Source of the DNA: Defluviitaleaceae bacterium
Lineage (GTDB): Bacteria; Bacillota; Clostridia; Lachnospirales; WQUN01
DNA: 64,000 nucleotides
Direction: 5' to 3'
Assembly (NCBI GenBank): GCA_009780585.1
Contig: WQZS01000009.1
Location: forward strand, 46,746 to 110,745
Shown piece after piece: positions 47,046-57,429 of the stretch; the first letter of the stretch is position 1, and each line of letters starts with the position of its first letter. The notes under the pieces are model-generated. The model did no database searches. It worked only from the letters and a program-made list of their open reading frames with translations, and was not told where the DNA came from. A program made the translations under genes and the position numbers.

Positions 47046-47522
47046 TCACCCAAAAGTCTTGTCAAGTATTTCTTCGGCTTCGGGCTTGTCCACTTCCTGC
47101 GAAAGGATCAGCTCCGACAGGATGATCTGCTTGGCCGTGGTCATCATCTTCTTTTCCGCGGTCGACAAGCCCCGCTCGCGTTCCCGCAGCATCAGGTTGC
47201 GGTACACCAGCGCGACCTCGGCCAGGTTGCCCGACTTGATATGCTCCATGTTGTCCTTATAGCGCTGGTTCCAATTGTCCGACATGACGATCGGCTCATG
47301 CAATACGCCGTGGATCACGCCAAGCATTTCATCCTTGGGGTAGATAAAGCGCACGCCGAGGCTTTCCGCCTTGGCCGCGGAAATCATGATCTTCAAATTG
47401 CCCACGGGAATATGCAGGACGTAATACGTCAGCATTTGCCCGTCGACCTCTTTTTCCTCCAAATCGTCAATCACACCCGCACCGTATGGCGGGTATACGA
47501 TTTTGTCCCCTATCGCGTACAT
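47046..47522 (-). CDS. carD: CarD-like transcription regulator
   Basis: 158 residues. The N-terminal RNA-polymerase-interacting domain (GDKIVYPPYGAGVIDDLEEK, LKIMISAAKAESLGVRFI) and a helical C-terminal domain with SDNWNQRYKDNMEHIKSGNL match CarD/CdnL. It stabilises the open promoter complex, mainly at stable-RNA and growth promoters. Single gene with its own upstream region; divergent from the M48 protease. Confidence 0.9.
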   Translation of the reverse strand: MYAIGDKIVYPPYGAGVIDDLEEKEVDGQMLTYYVLHIPVGNLKIMISAAKAESLGVRFIYPKDEMLGVIHGVLHEPIVMSDNWNQRYKDNMEHIKSGNLAEVALVYRNLMLRERERGLSTAEKKMMTTAKQIILSELILSQEVDKPEAEEILDKTFG

Positions 47523-47651
47523 AAAAGCCCCCGTTCCGCGTCAATCGAAATCCTAGGTTTACGCGTTTGTACATCCCCGTGAGTATAACATTTGTGTTAC
47601 ATTTTTACTAGTGTGCTATAATATGGCAATCATGGAGTCGGAGGCGTTCAT

Positions 47652-48866
47652 ATGAAAACCGCGATCATCATTATCTTCTTGGCCACGACGGCGTTCGGGT
47701 TTTTCCTCAAGTACCTGACCTATTCCCGCCGAAACGCGCCCCTGCCAGAAAATGTGAAGGACGTTTTCGACGAGGAAACGTATAAAAAGAACCAAGCCTA
47801 CAGCATGACACGGCTCGGTTTTTCGATCGTGGCGGGCTTGGCCGGCATGGTAATATCGCTGTTGATTCTGTTACTAAACGTACATTCTTGGCTGTATGAT
47901 TTTATTTCCGCCAATACAATCAGCATTTACCTCACGAGCTTTTTTATCTTGGGCGTACCTATATTCGCGGGGGCGTTGGTCGGAATGTTCTTCGACATCT
48001 ACGATACGTTCGTGATCGAGGAGCGGTACGGTTTTAACAAGACGAAGCCCATCACGTTCATCGCCGATTTTTTTAAGGAGTTGCTGATCGGCGCGGTTAT
48101 CGGCGGCGGTTTGCTGGCGTTGTTTTTACTGCTGCACGGCGCTATGGGGAATTGGGTTTTCGCCGTGTTCTTCTTTGTGCTGCTGGGGTTCATGCTGATC
48201 ATGATGTTTATTTCGCCGTTTATGATACGGATTTTTTACAAGCTGACCCCGCTGGAAGACGGTACGTTAAAGGATAAGATCAACGCGCTCGCCGAAAAAA
48301 CCGGGTTTACGTTTAAGGCCATTTACAAGGTGGACGCTTCGAAACGCTCGACCAAGCTCAACGCCTTCGCGTCGGGTTTCGGCAAAACGAAAACCATCGG
48401 CTTGTTTGACACCCTTATCGAAAAAATGACCGAGGACGAAGTCATCTCCGTATTGGCGCACGAAATCGGCCACGCGAAAAAACGGCACATCCTCAAACGC
48501 GCGCCGCTCCAATTGGCGGTGTTCGGGATTTTGCTGCTGGCGGCTTTCTTCATCGTTACGATGCCGGAGGTATCACAAGCGTTCGGCTTCGCGGGGGCGA
48601 ACACGGCGTTCGGTATCTATGTACTTTTTATCATGATTTCGCCTTTGCTGCTGGTGCTGGGTATCCCCGCCACGGCCATATCACGTATGCACGAATATGA
48701 AGCGGACGGCTTCAGCAAGGAGCTCGCCGGGCCGGAAGTCGCCGTTTCCGCGTTAAAGACACTTTACCGCGAGAGCTTCGGCAACCTCACGCCCCACCCC
48801 TTCGTCGTCATGATGGAGTATTCGCACCCGCCGTTGACGGACCGTGTGGCGGCGATTGAAAAATAA
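47652..48866 (+). CDS. M48 family zinc metallopeptidase (Ste24-like)
   Basis: 404 residues. The zinc motif HEIGHAKKRH (HExxH) is intact, with the third ligand in EYEADGFSKEL. Six to seven membrane segments, ALVGMFFDIYDTFVIEERYGFNKT and SMTRLGFS are Ste24/CAAX-protease features. GGAGG precedes the ATG; TATAAT lies 25-30 bases upstream. Physiological substrate unknown. Confidence 0.88.
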   Translation: MKTAIIIIFLATTAFGFFLKYLTYSRRNAPLPENVKDVFDEETYKKNQAYSMTRLGFSIVAGLAGMVISLLILLLNVHSWLYDFISANTISIYLTSFFILGVPIFAGALVGMFFDIYDTFVIEERYGFNKTKPITFIADFFKELLIGAVIGGGLLALFLLLHGAMGNWVFAVFFFVLLGFMLIMMFISPFMIRIFYKLTPLEDGTLKDKINALAEKTGFTFKAIYKVDASKRSTKLNAFASGFGKTKTIGLFDTLIEKMTEDEVISVLAHEIGHAKKRHILKRAPLQLAVFGILLLAAFFIVTMPEVSQAFGFAGANTAFGIYVLFIMISPLLLVLGIPATAISRMHEYEADGFSKELAGPEVAVSALKTLYRESFGNLTPHPFVVMMEYSHPPLTDRVAAIEK

Positions 48867-48868
48867 CT

Positions 48869-50005
48869 TTATTTATACCGCCCCACGATTACGTCCCGCT
48901 CGATGGCTTGGTCCACGCGGTGGGTAAAGTCAAGCGAGGCGACGGATTCGGGTACCGCCAAGCCGTGCGCGGCGAATAGCTCATCCATTTCCTTCCGCGT
49001 GATCAGGAACAGATTCCACGAAAGCGCGATCACGCCGCCGGGTTTGAGAACCTTCAACCAAATTGGTAATGCTTCCTTTAACAGCCCCATCGCGTTGCGC
49101 GTAAAGCCGCTTTGGGTTTTTTTATTATCCTTGCTCGAATGTTGCACGCCGTACGGCAGATCGGCGATGATGATGTCAAAGAAACCCTTTTTATAAAAAT
49201 ATCCGATGTGGCGCGTGTCGCCGTTAATCATTTCGAATTGGCGGACATCACCCGATTTTTGCGCGTCCTTGTCCCGCGCGAGCGCGATTTGATAGCGTAC
49301 GGCGGAGAATTTCTTCCCGTCCGCCGTTTGCCCGCCGACCTTTTCCTTATGGCTCGTGTGCTTGAACCGCGCAAGCTCCAGGAATTTCTTTAAGTATTGG
49401 TCGGCTTCGGCGGGGTACTTCGCGTCGATTTCCACCCCGTACGCGTGATGGCCCGGGAGCAACGCCTCATACAGCGTCGTCCCCTTTCCGGCGAGGGGGT
49501 CGAGTACGCGGAGGGGTTGAAGGATTCCGTTGGGACTTGTGTTTAAATTAAGCATAAGCTGCGATGCCAGGTTCAACATCAACCGCGTGAACAATTCATT
49601 CGTCTTGCCTGTGTATTTAAGCATGGAGGACAGGCCTTCGTCCAAGAGGTAATCGGGGTTCCTGTCTAACGGAATCAATCGGCCGGATGCGCCTTCCTTT
49701 CCTTCTTCATACTCGGACGCACCTTCCTTCATTTTTTCATATTCGGACGCGCCTTCCTTCCCTTCTTCATACTCGTACAGCGCGTATGCGAACGATAAAC
49801 GGGACAATCGTTTTATTCCATCCTCCGTCAACGGCGTATCACAATCGAATAATATATAGGAAACCCCACCGACGTTTTTTTCGCGCGGGTTGCGTTTATT
49901 TGTCGCGTCTTCGGCCGCGGTCAATTCGTTAACCGCCATCCGCGTTGCCGCTTCCCTGTATATCCGTTGATGGATGGGGTTGTGCAGAACCGCGTACGTT
50001 TTCAT
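48869..50005 (-). CDS. TRM11-like SAM-dependent RNA methyltransferase
   Basis: 378 residues. The SAM motif PLRVLDPLAGKGTTLYEAL and the catalytic IIADLPYGVQ (variant of (D/N)PPY) support an N2-guanine or similar methylase, as in tRNA G10 enzymes. An N-terminal THUMP domain is not seen. Residues 78-107 are three copies of a ten-residue repeat (EYEEGKEGAS). The start overlaps the next gene by four bases. Confidence 0.75.
   Translation of the reverse strand: MKTYAVLHNPIHQRIYREAATRMAVNELTAAEDATNKRNPREKNVGGVSYILFDCDTPLTEDGIKRLSRLSFAYALYEYEEGKEGASEYEKMKEGASEYEEGKEGASGRLIPLDRNPDYLLDEGLSSMLKYTGKTNELFTRLMLNLASQLMLNLNTSPNGILQPLRVLDPLAGKGTTLYEALLPGHHAYGVEIDAKYPAEADQYLKKFLELARFKHTSHKEKVGGQTADGKKFSAVRYQIALARDKDAQKSGDVRQFEMINGDTRHIGYFYKKGFFDIIIADLPYGVQHSSKDNKKTQSGFTRNAMGLLKEALPIWLKVLKPGGVIALSWNLFLITRKEMDELFAAHGLAVPESVASLDFTHRVDQAIERDVIVGRYK
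49685..49774. repeat. 30-bp tandem repeat (three units) inside the methyltransferase gene
   Basis: Three in-frame copies of a unit encoding EYE(E/K)(G/M)KEGAS, the last with one change. A multiple of three, so the protein can vary in length. Confidence 0.8.
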
Positions 50006-51465
50006 CCGCTTACCACCTCTGAGCCTTTGCCGTTCTTCGTCACTTGCGATTCGGGTATGCCCAATTCGCGGCTGATCAATTCCACCAGCCTAAGCGTGCA
50101 GAATCCCCCTTGGCAACGTCCCATTTGCGCGCGGGTGCGACGTTTGACCGCGTCGAGGTTGGTTGCGGGTACGGGGCGGCGCAGGGCATCGAGGATTTCG
50201 GCTTGGGTAATCGTTTCGCAGCGGCATACGATTTGGCCGTAGGCGGGATTGGCGGCGATGAGCTTCGTTTGTTCGGCGGGGGAAAGGTCGCGGAAGCGGG
50301 TGATCGCGGGGCGTTCCTTAATGAAATTTGCCTTTTCGGAGGGTTGCAACCGCGTCAACACCATATTAGCCAGGCGTGCGGCGATGGCGGGAGCGGCGGT
50401 CAAGCCGGGGGAATCGATGCCGATGGCGTGAAAAAAATAGGCGGGGGATTCCTCAATGATAAAATCACGGCCCGCGTGTTTGGCGCGAACCCCCGCGAAG
50501 GCCGTGACGCGGTCGTGGATGGGGACGTGCGCCAAGGTGAGGCGTGCCTTGGTCAACGCTTCATGAAGGCCGTCGCGGGTGGTTTCGGCAGCTTGGGGAT
50601 CGTCTGGGTATTGGGGGTCCTCCACGGCTTCGGCGGTGGGGCCCAACAAAATATTTCCGTCCACCGTCGGCGCGATAAGCACGCCCTTGCCCATATGCGT
50701 AGGGAGCTGGAAGACCGTATGCTTGATCAATTCCCGCTGGGTATTGTCCAGCAAATAATATTGCCCGCGCTGGGGGTGGATGACGATCGGGGGGACGTGG
50801 CTGTAACCGCGCATATAATTCGCGACGTTGCCGCTTTCGGTGCCGGCGCAGTTGATCACCACGCGGGCGCGGTAATCCCCGCAAGCGGTGCTGACGGTAA
50901 AGCCGGAATCGCTTCCGCCATCCGTTGACTTTACGCCCTTTACTTCCGTGTCCAACAAAAAGGAAACCCCGTTGACGGCCGCGTTTTCCGCAAAGGCGAT
51001 GGCGGCCTCGTAGGGGGAAATGATTCCCGCCGTCGCCGCCCGAAGCGCCCCGTTAACCGTGGGGTGCAGGTTCGGCTCCAACGCGTGCGCCTGTTCGGCG
51101 GTGAGGAGCTCCATGCCCGTTACGCCGTTGGCGACGCCTTTTTCGTAGAGGGCTTGCAATTCCGCCATGCCGTTTTCCACGGTACTAACCACCAGCGAGC
51201 CGTTGATGCGGTGTGGGATGTTCAATTCCTCCGCGAGCCGCTTATACATATGTAAGCCTTGTACGTTTAATTCCGCTTTAAGCGTGCCGGGTTCGCAATC
51301 GTATCCGGCGTGCAGGATGCCCGAATTGGCCTTGGTCGCGCCCACGGAAACGTCCGAGCCCTTTTCCACCAGCAGGATGTCGAGCGCGTAACGGCTGAGC
51401 GCGCGCGCGGTCGCGCATCCCACGATGCCCCCGCCGATGATAATAATGTCAAAGGTTTTTTCCAT
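50002..51465 (-). CDS. FAD-dependent oxidoreductase, GlpA-like with BFD-type [2Fe-2S] domain
   Basis: 487 residues. The N-terminal FAD fold FDIIIIGGGIVGCATARAL and ATKANSGILHAGYD lead a DAO/glycerol-3-phosphate dehydrogenase core. The C-terminal BFD-like cysteine cluster (IVCRCETITQAEI ... RCQGGFC) fits GlpA-type or related anaerobic dehydrogenases. The GlpB and GlpC subunits are absent nearby, so the electron partner is unknown. It overlaps the methylase gene by four bases. Confidence 0.85.
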   Translation of the reverse strand: MEKTFDIIIIGGGIVGCATARALSRYALDILLVEKGSDVSVGATKANSGILHAGYDCEPGTLKAELNVQGLHMYKRLAEELNIPHRINGSLVVSTVENGMAELQALYEKGVANGVTGMELLTAEQAHALEPNLHPTVNGALRAATAGIISPYEAAIAFAENAAVNGVSFLLDTEVKGVKSTDGGSDSGFTVSTACGDYRARVVINCAGTESGNVANYMRGYSHVPPIVIHPQRGQYYLLDNTQRELIKHTVFQLPTHMGKGVLIAPTVDGNILLGPTAEAVEDPQYPDDPQAAETTRDGLHEALTKARLTLAHVPIHDRVTAFAGVRAKHAGRDFIIEESPAYFFHAIGIDSPGLTAAPAIAARLANMVLTRLQPSEKANFIKERPAITRFRDLSPAEQTKLIAANPAYGQIVCRCETITQAEILDALRRPVPATNLDAVKRRTRAQMGRCQGGFCTLRLVELISRELGIPESQVTKNGKGSEVVSG

Positions 51466-52143
51466 GGAAGGGTTCCCTCCGTTTAAAGGTGTTGAGTGTT
51501 TTGATTCTACTGTTAACGCGCTGGCAACGCAAGCGGGGGACGGGCGGGGCGGGGGGATGTTCCAACGCCGCGCTCAGCGAAAACGGGCGCCGGTCGGCTC
51601 CGTGCGCGAAGTGGTTGTGTCGGTCATAAATGCCCGACACCAACCACGTAACGCGCCCGTTCGCCACCCGACGCCCGTTTTCGTAGGCGCGGCTTATGGA
51701 ACATCCCCCCGCCCCTCCCTCACGGGTGGCAGGGAGAAAAGAAGTTACTTAGGAGCGTTATCTTCGGACCCAATAGGTCCGGAGAGGGTAAAAACCATAC
51801 CTGCTGTAAGGGCGTTGTTTACGTCTTTTTATCATAGGTACGGTTAAATACCCGAAACTATCTTGAACAAACACAGCTACAGGAATATCTTACTGTATTC
51901 GATACAGTCAACAACACCCTTAGTAACAATCCGCAAAAAATAATCGCTATACTCACTTTATTTTTACTTTTCTTTCTTCTTTAATCAATTTCTGCTTGTA
52001 AATTTTTTATCACATAGTCTTAAAGTTCGTTGGTTGGATTTGATAAATCAACGCGTTTATTTGCGGAATGTATTTTACTAATCCATGTTTTATTTAGCAT
52101 TTTTGGTTTTTTTTCGTGTTTCTATAATTATTTATTATTACAC
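51466..52143. other. 678-base gap without a gene: holds element A
   Basis: Contains hairpin element A, a 6-bp CGGACC/GGTCCG hairpin at 51765-51781 and, from about 51,830, an AT-rich stretch with no reading frame I can support. No clear promoter for the oxidoreductase was assigned. Confidence 0.6.
51546..51715 (-). repeat. Structured hairpin element, copy A (inverse orientation)
   Basis: A perfect 18-bp outer stem (51546-51563 with 51698-51715); GCCGCGC/GCGCGGC; an 11-bp then 4-bp stem at 51579-51597 with 51668-51682 (four extra bases on one side); GCGCG/CGCGC; GTGGTTG/CAACCAC; TGTCGG/CCGACA at the tip. Loops keep TTACGTG and CGGAGCCG on the minus strand, like copies B and C on the plus strand. 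It faces copy B across the LRR lipoprotein locus. Confidence 0.8.
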
Positions 52144-53367
52144 TTAATAACCATGAATTTCTACAAACCGCGCATGTGTTGCTTCGTCAAGCGGGTTGTT
52201 GGAAAACGCCCATCTTTCAATAAACGATGCAACTCTCGCGGGTTCTACGGGTTCTGCTCTTGGCGCTTCTTCTATTTGTGCTGTCGCTACAACGAATGCC
52301 ACATCATCAGGGATAGTTACGCTTGTCAATTGGTTGTTCGCAAACGCGTCCCTGCCAATTTCCATAACATTATTGGGAATTGTTACGCTTGTAAGTTGAT
52401 TGCCGGCAAAAGCACCGTCTTCAATACGAGTTACGCTGTCAGGTATATTTATACCTGACAGTCCGGTTCGTGAAAATGCACTGTCTGCAATATTTACAGT
52501 TCCATCTGCTATAGTTACGGTTGTATTCGGCGGCATATCGCCTTTCCAATCAATGGCTATTCTGCCAAAATAAACTACCCCGTCAGGTTGTGCCGAATAC
52601 CAACCCGTTTGACGTAAATAACTCAAACCTCTAGCCTGCGTAGCACCCCCGCTCCATCGTATGCGTGAAATAGTATCAGGCACGTCAATCGTCACAATAT
52701 GGGAAAGAGAGCCAAATATTTCCACATTTATTTCTTCCATACCATATGGCAAAGATAAACGTGTTAAAGAAGTAAAAGCAACTCCATGTCCATTACTATA
52801 CCGCGAAAATGCAAGAGGATGAATATAGCGTAATGTACTAGGCAACGTAATTTGACGTATGGTAGCTGCGGCATTATGGTTACCAAATCTTCCAAGTCGT
52901 GTTACGCCATATGGAACCACAAGATGATGTGGCGGGTCATCAGCCAAATTTCCACCACCCCATGTAAATTCTACCAGTGCATCGGGAAAGAAAACGTCTG
53001 TAACATGCCCGACAATGAATGTACTGCCATTAATAGCAACTATCGGATGACCTGCTATTTCATCAGGCAGTTTAACTTGTGTCAACTCTCCGTGGTATTT
53101 CGTTAAGCGTATGCCTTGTAATTCGCTATCGAATACATAGGTAAACATTTCCTCGGGCTCGGGTTGTAAACCCCTGGGAGGTTGTGGTGCTGTAGGTGGT
53201 TCGGGTACTGTTGGTACATTGGATTCTGTTTGACCACCGCTGGGGGGTGGGGTTTGTGTTGTTGCAAGCGATTCTGTTCGGTGCGGCGGTGCGGCTTCTT
53301 CTGCGTTGCAAGCCGTCAACGCAAACAAAATAATAAATACGCTTGAAAATAAAATGATTTTTTTCAT
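52144..53367 (-). CDS. BspA-like leucine-rich-repeat lipoprotein
   Basis: 407 residues from the ATG at 53367. MKKIILFSSVFIILFALTAC is a signal peptide with lipobox; a Pro/Thr/Gln linker follows. The rest has LRR_5 (BspA-type) repeats with patterns such as NQLTSVTIPNNVMEIGRDAF and SVTIPDDV, which mediate binding at the surface. An additional beta domain precedes the repeats. The gene is preceded by a terminator, a GCAA repeat and a promoter on its own strand. The longer reading frame from 53379 begins with TTG. Confidence 0.82.
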   Translation of the reverse strand: MKKIILFSSVFIILFALTACNAEEAAPPHRTESLATTQTPPPSGGQTESNVPTVPEPPTAPQPPRGLQPEPEEMFTYVFDSELQGIRLTKYHGELTQVKLPDEIAGHPIVAINGSTFIVGHVTDVFFPDALVEFTWGGGNLADDPPHHLVVPYGVTRLGRFGNHNAAATIRQITLPSTLRYIHPLAFSRYSNGHGVAFTSLTRLSLPYGMEEINVEIFGSLSHIVTIDVPDTISRIRWSGGATQARGLSYLRQTGWYSAQPDGVVYFGRIAIDWKGDMPPNTTVTIADGTVNIADSAFSRTGLSGINIPDSVTRIEDGAFAGNQLTSVTIPNNVMEIGRDAFANNQLTSVTIPDDVAFVVATAQIEEAPRAEPVEPARVASFIERWAFSNNPLDEATHARFVEIHGY

Positions 53368-53413
53368 GGTTAAGTTCAATCCCCTTAAAATAATTTTTTA
53401 TTATTATGTTTAT

Positions 53414-53454
53414 AAAAAAACCACTTCACGCAATTAACGCACAAAGTGGTTTTT
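53414..53454 (-). terminator. Intrinsic terminator in the LRR lipoprotein leader
   Basis: On the minus strand AAAACCACTT pairs with AAGTGGTTTT around a 17-base loop, followed by a T-run. It ends 47 bases before the lipoprotein start, like the terminator at 26,857. Confidence 0.75.
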
Positions 53455-53503
53455 GTATATTTTGGTATTTTTAAAAATTAAAAAACTGCCACAAGCTATG
53501 CTA

Positions 53504-53576
<73 letters not shown>

Positions 53577-53581
53577 AAAAA

Positions 53582-53609
53582 ATTATGTATGGCAAGTCGC
53601 ATGTGTCAA
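53582..53609 (-). promoter_or_regulatory. Sigma-A-like promoter of the LRR lipoprotein leader
   Basis: On the minus strand TTGACA (53609-53604) and CATAAT (53587-53582), 16 bases apart. The predicted +1 falls at the start of the GCAA repeat. Same arrangement as at 26,727. Confidence 0.65.
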
Positions 53610-53703
53610 GCTCCTTATGGAATTTTATGATCCAAAACCGCTCCGAAAGCCACTTTATCATAAAGATAATTTCCTTACAACTTTGATTCAAACTTTTAGT
53701 TCA

Positions 53704-53730
53704 AACTTTTGCTCGCCGCGAGCAAAAGTT
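53704..53730. repeat. 27-bp palindrome, intergenic copy 1
   Basis: Perfect 12-bp arms beginning AACTT and ending AAGTT; loop CCG. Directly joined to copy 2. Confidence 0.85.
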
Positions 53731-53757
53731 AACTTGTCCCCTAATAGGGGACAAGTC
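53731..53757. repeat. 27-bp palindrome, intergenic copy 2
   Basis: Arms of 12 bp with one change (last base C instead of T); loop AAT, as in the coding copies. Head-to-tail with copy 1. Confidence 0.85.
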
Positions 53758-53776
53758 AGGCATAATACCGTATGTT

Positions 53777-53803
53777 AACTTCTGCCCAACTTGGGCAGAA
53801 GTT
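53777..53803. repeat. 27-bp palindrome, intergenic copy 3
   Basis: Perfect 12-bp arms with constant ends AACTT/AAGTT; loop ACT. Separated from copy 2 by 19 bases. Confidence 0.85.
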
Positions 53804-53847
53804 GAAGGCATAGGTTAATTCCTCGCAGTTTCCACGGACACTTCCGT

Positions 53848-54025
53848 CCGAGGGGGCGGGGGGCACTCCATAAGCAGCGCCTACGAAATTGGGCGGAAAT
53901 CGGCGAACGGACGCGTTACGTGGTTGGCATCGGGTGCTTGCAACCGATGCAACCACTTCGCGTACGGAGCCGATTTCCGCCCAATTTCGCTTAGCGCGGC
54001 GTTGGAGTACCCCCCGCCACCTCGG
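53848..54025 (+). repeat. Structured hairpin element, copy B
   Basis: Outer stem 53848-53869 with 54004-54025 (22 bp, few mismatches); a GC-rich second stem; a perfect 19-bp stem 53885-53903 with 53970-53988; CGCG; GTGGTTG/CAACCAC; GCATCGG/CCGATGC. Loops CGGCGAACG, TTACGTG and ACGGAGCCG match copy C directly and copy A in reverse, with different stems. The 799-base gap 53368-54166 also holds the promoter, GCAA repeat, terminator and three palindromes. Confidence 0.8.
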
Positions 54026-54166
54026 TACCCTCAACACCGCAATCACCCTCAATCCAACAAACACCACCACTAATACTTGTGGTTGCATCCAATGTGTAAT
54101 AATATAAGATACCAACCGATATAACTCCGATTCTTTAACCACAATCCGGTTGCGGGAGTGATATAA

Positions 54167-54382
54167 ATGCCGAAACGCGAACCCAAACCGCTCCGCTTCG
54201 ACGAAGACGCCTTCGATTTGGACAGCGCCAAACGGGGCCTCAACAACGTAGCCCGCGCAAAAGCCCGCAACAAAAAGCTGCACCTACTATTAAAAGTAGC
54301 CCGCTTCTTCATGCTGCTGGGCAGCCTCGGATTGTTTTTATTGCTTTTCTACTTCGCAATGGAAATCATCGCGCTATTTTAA
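54167..54382 (+). CDS. Small membrane protein upstream of lepA, unknown function
   Basis: 71 residues: a charged N-terminal half ([20 protein letters not shown], then basic KARNKKLH) and one C-terminal membrane segment (about 45-68). GGGAGTG lies before the ATG. It has good coding character and ends 11 bases before lepA, so probably co-transcribed. No family recognised. Confidence 0.65.
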   Translation: MPKREPKPLRFDEDAFDLDSAKRGLNNVARAKARNKKLHLLLKVARFFMLLGSLGLFLLLFYFAMEIIALF

Positions 54383-54393
54383 AAGGAGACTCT

Positions 54394-56208
<1,815 letters not shown>

Positions 56209-56209
56209 A

Positions 56210-56548
56210 ATGAAGCGAAAATTTGTGGAAATGACGGTTTTTACAAAACAATGGAAAGCACTTGGGTTAAATGACGACGATTTATTTTTGCTTCAAAATA
56301 AATTGTCTAAAGACCCCCGTATGGGAAATGTTATAAGCGGAACAGGCGGCGCGAGGAAGGTTCGTTTTGCCGTACCCAATAAAGGTAAAAGCGGGGGAGC
56401 AAGGATTATATATGTGGATATCGTTTGCGATGAAGAGATTTATTTATTATTGTGCTACGCGAAAACAAAGCAAGATGATTTAACACGCGAACAGCTTCAC
56501 ATATTAAAGGATTTAATAAAATTATTAAAGGAGGCCAAGCATGGATAA
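56210..56548 (+). CDS. RelE/HigB-like toxin
   Basis: 112 residues from ATG 56210, which starts MKRKFVEMTVFTKQWKALGL. GARKVRFAVPNKGKSGGARIIYVDI and EIYLLLCYAKTKQDDLTREQ match the RelE/ParE superfamily HigB-type pattern (basic GKSGGARIIY strand). It precedes its likely antitoxin, the order typical of higBA. It overlaps the following gene by eight bases. Confidence 0.85.
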   Translation: MKRKFVEMTVFTKQWKALGLNDDDLFLLQNKLSKDPRMGNVISGTGGARKVRFAVPNKGKSGGARIIYVDIVCDEEIYLLLCYAKTKQDDLTREQLHILKDLIKLLKEAKHG

Positions 56549-56756
56549 GGATTTATTTGACCATTTAATTGCGTCATGCAAAGAAGCGATTGAATATCGG
56601 AAAGGTAACATACAATTAAAAACGACCTGCTTGGAACTGCCCGAAGACGAAGTAGACGCGGACACGTTACTTTGGTATAAAATCACGACCCTTCCGAAGG
56701 CAAAAAAGCAAAAAGCAACCCAATATGTGGACGAATTATTACAAGCATCAGGCTGA
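56541..56756 (+). CDS. Putative antitoxin lacking a DNA-binding domain
   Basis: 71 residues. The N-terminus (MDKDLFDHLIASCKEAIEYR) resembles the first helix pair of HigA-type antitoxins that partner this toxin. The HTH expected next is absent; instead the chain ends LWYKITTLPKAKKQKATQYV and a short tail, somewhat like DUF2281 antitoxins. It may neutralise without repressing, or have been rearranged. AAAGGAGG precedes the ATG. Confidence 0.6.
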   Translation: MDKDLFDHLIASCKEAIEYRKGNIQLKTTCLELPEDEVDADTLLWYKITTLPKAKKQKATQYVDELLQASG

Positions 56757-56787
56757 TATACCTAAAACAAAAGGGGAGGGTATAAAA

Positions 56788-57426
56788 ATGAAAAAGAAAT
56801 TTATATTCATATTATTCACAACTATTTTAACGGGGATGCTTACGCTCTCCGCCTGCGGCGGGCGTGACGAAGCGTTAACGGGCGAATGGGCATGGTGCGA
56901 ATTCTCCGAGGTCAAATTAATCTTCGACGAAGACGGGACGGGGATACGCAACTGGTCGTCGGAGGTTTTTGAGGGATACCGCTGGAGTACAAGCGGCGAA
57001 CGGCTCGTTATTAACCTTGATGAAGTCACCCAGGGCCAAACCCGTTCCGAACGGTGGACCTACACGTTAAGCGATAACGGCAACACGCTCACCATCCAAA
57101 GCCAGCACCGCGACGAAACCGACGTGATCTTCACGTATTACCGCGTCATATACGAACCGGCATTGGCGGGCATGTGGGAATATTTGGACGAACCCGTATA
57201 TTACCTTGATTTAAACGCGACCGGTACGGGGCGACGCAATTGGTACACCGAGCTGGACGATTACGATCCCATCACATGGACGGCGAGCGGCGGGCACCGG
57301 CTCTTTATCACCGACGGATACTTCTATGACCGCTGGACGTACAGGCTGTCGAGCGATAATAATACCCTCACCCTCTTTAACATAGACGAACCCGAAGTGG
57401 TGTATATCTATAACCGCAAACGGTAA
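56788..57426 (+). CDS. Lipoprotein with two lipocalin-like repeats
   Basis: 212 residues from ATG 56788 (GGGGAGGG upstream). MKKKFIFILFTTILTGMLTL ends in a lipobox (SAC). Two about 85-residue repeats, each opening with a Trp (GEWAWCE, GMWEYLD) and having a DGTG or NATGTGRRNW turn, and RWTYTLS/RWTYRLS strands. This is the DUF5640/lipocalin-like layout of Firmicutes surface lipoproteins. Ligand unknown. Confidence 0.75.
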   Translation: MKKKFIFILFTTILTGMLTLSACGGRDEALTGEWAWCEFSEVKLIFDEDGTGIRNWSSEVFEGYRWSTSGERLVINLDEVTQGQTRSERWTYTLSDNGNTLTIQSQHRDETDVIFTYYRVIYEPALAGMWEYLDEPVYYLDLNATGTGRRNWYTELDDYDPITWTASGGHRLFITDGYFYDRWTYRLSSDNNTLTLFNIDEPEVVYIYNRKR

Positions 57427-57429
57427 ACG

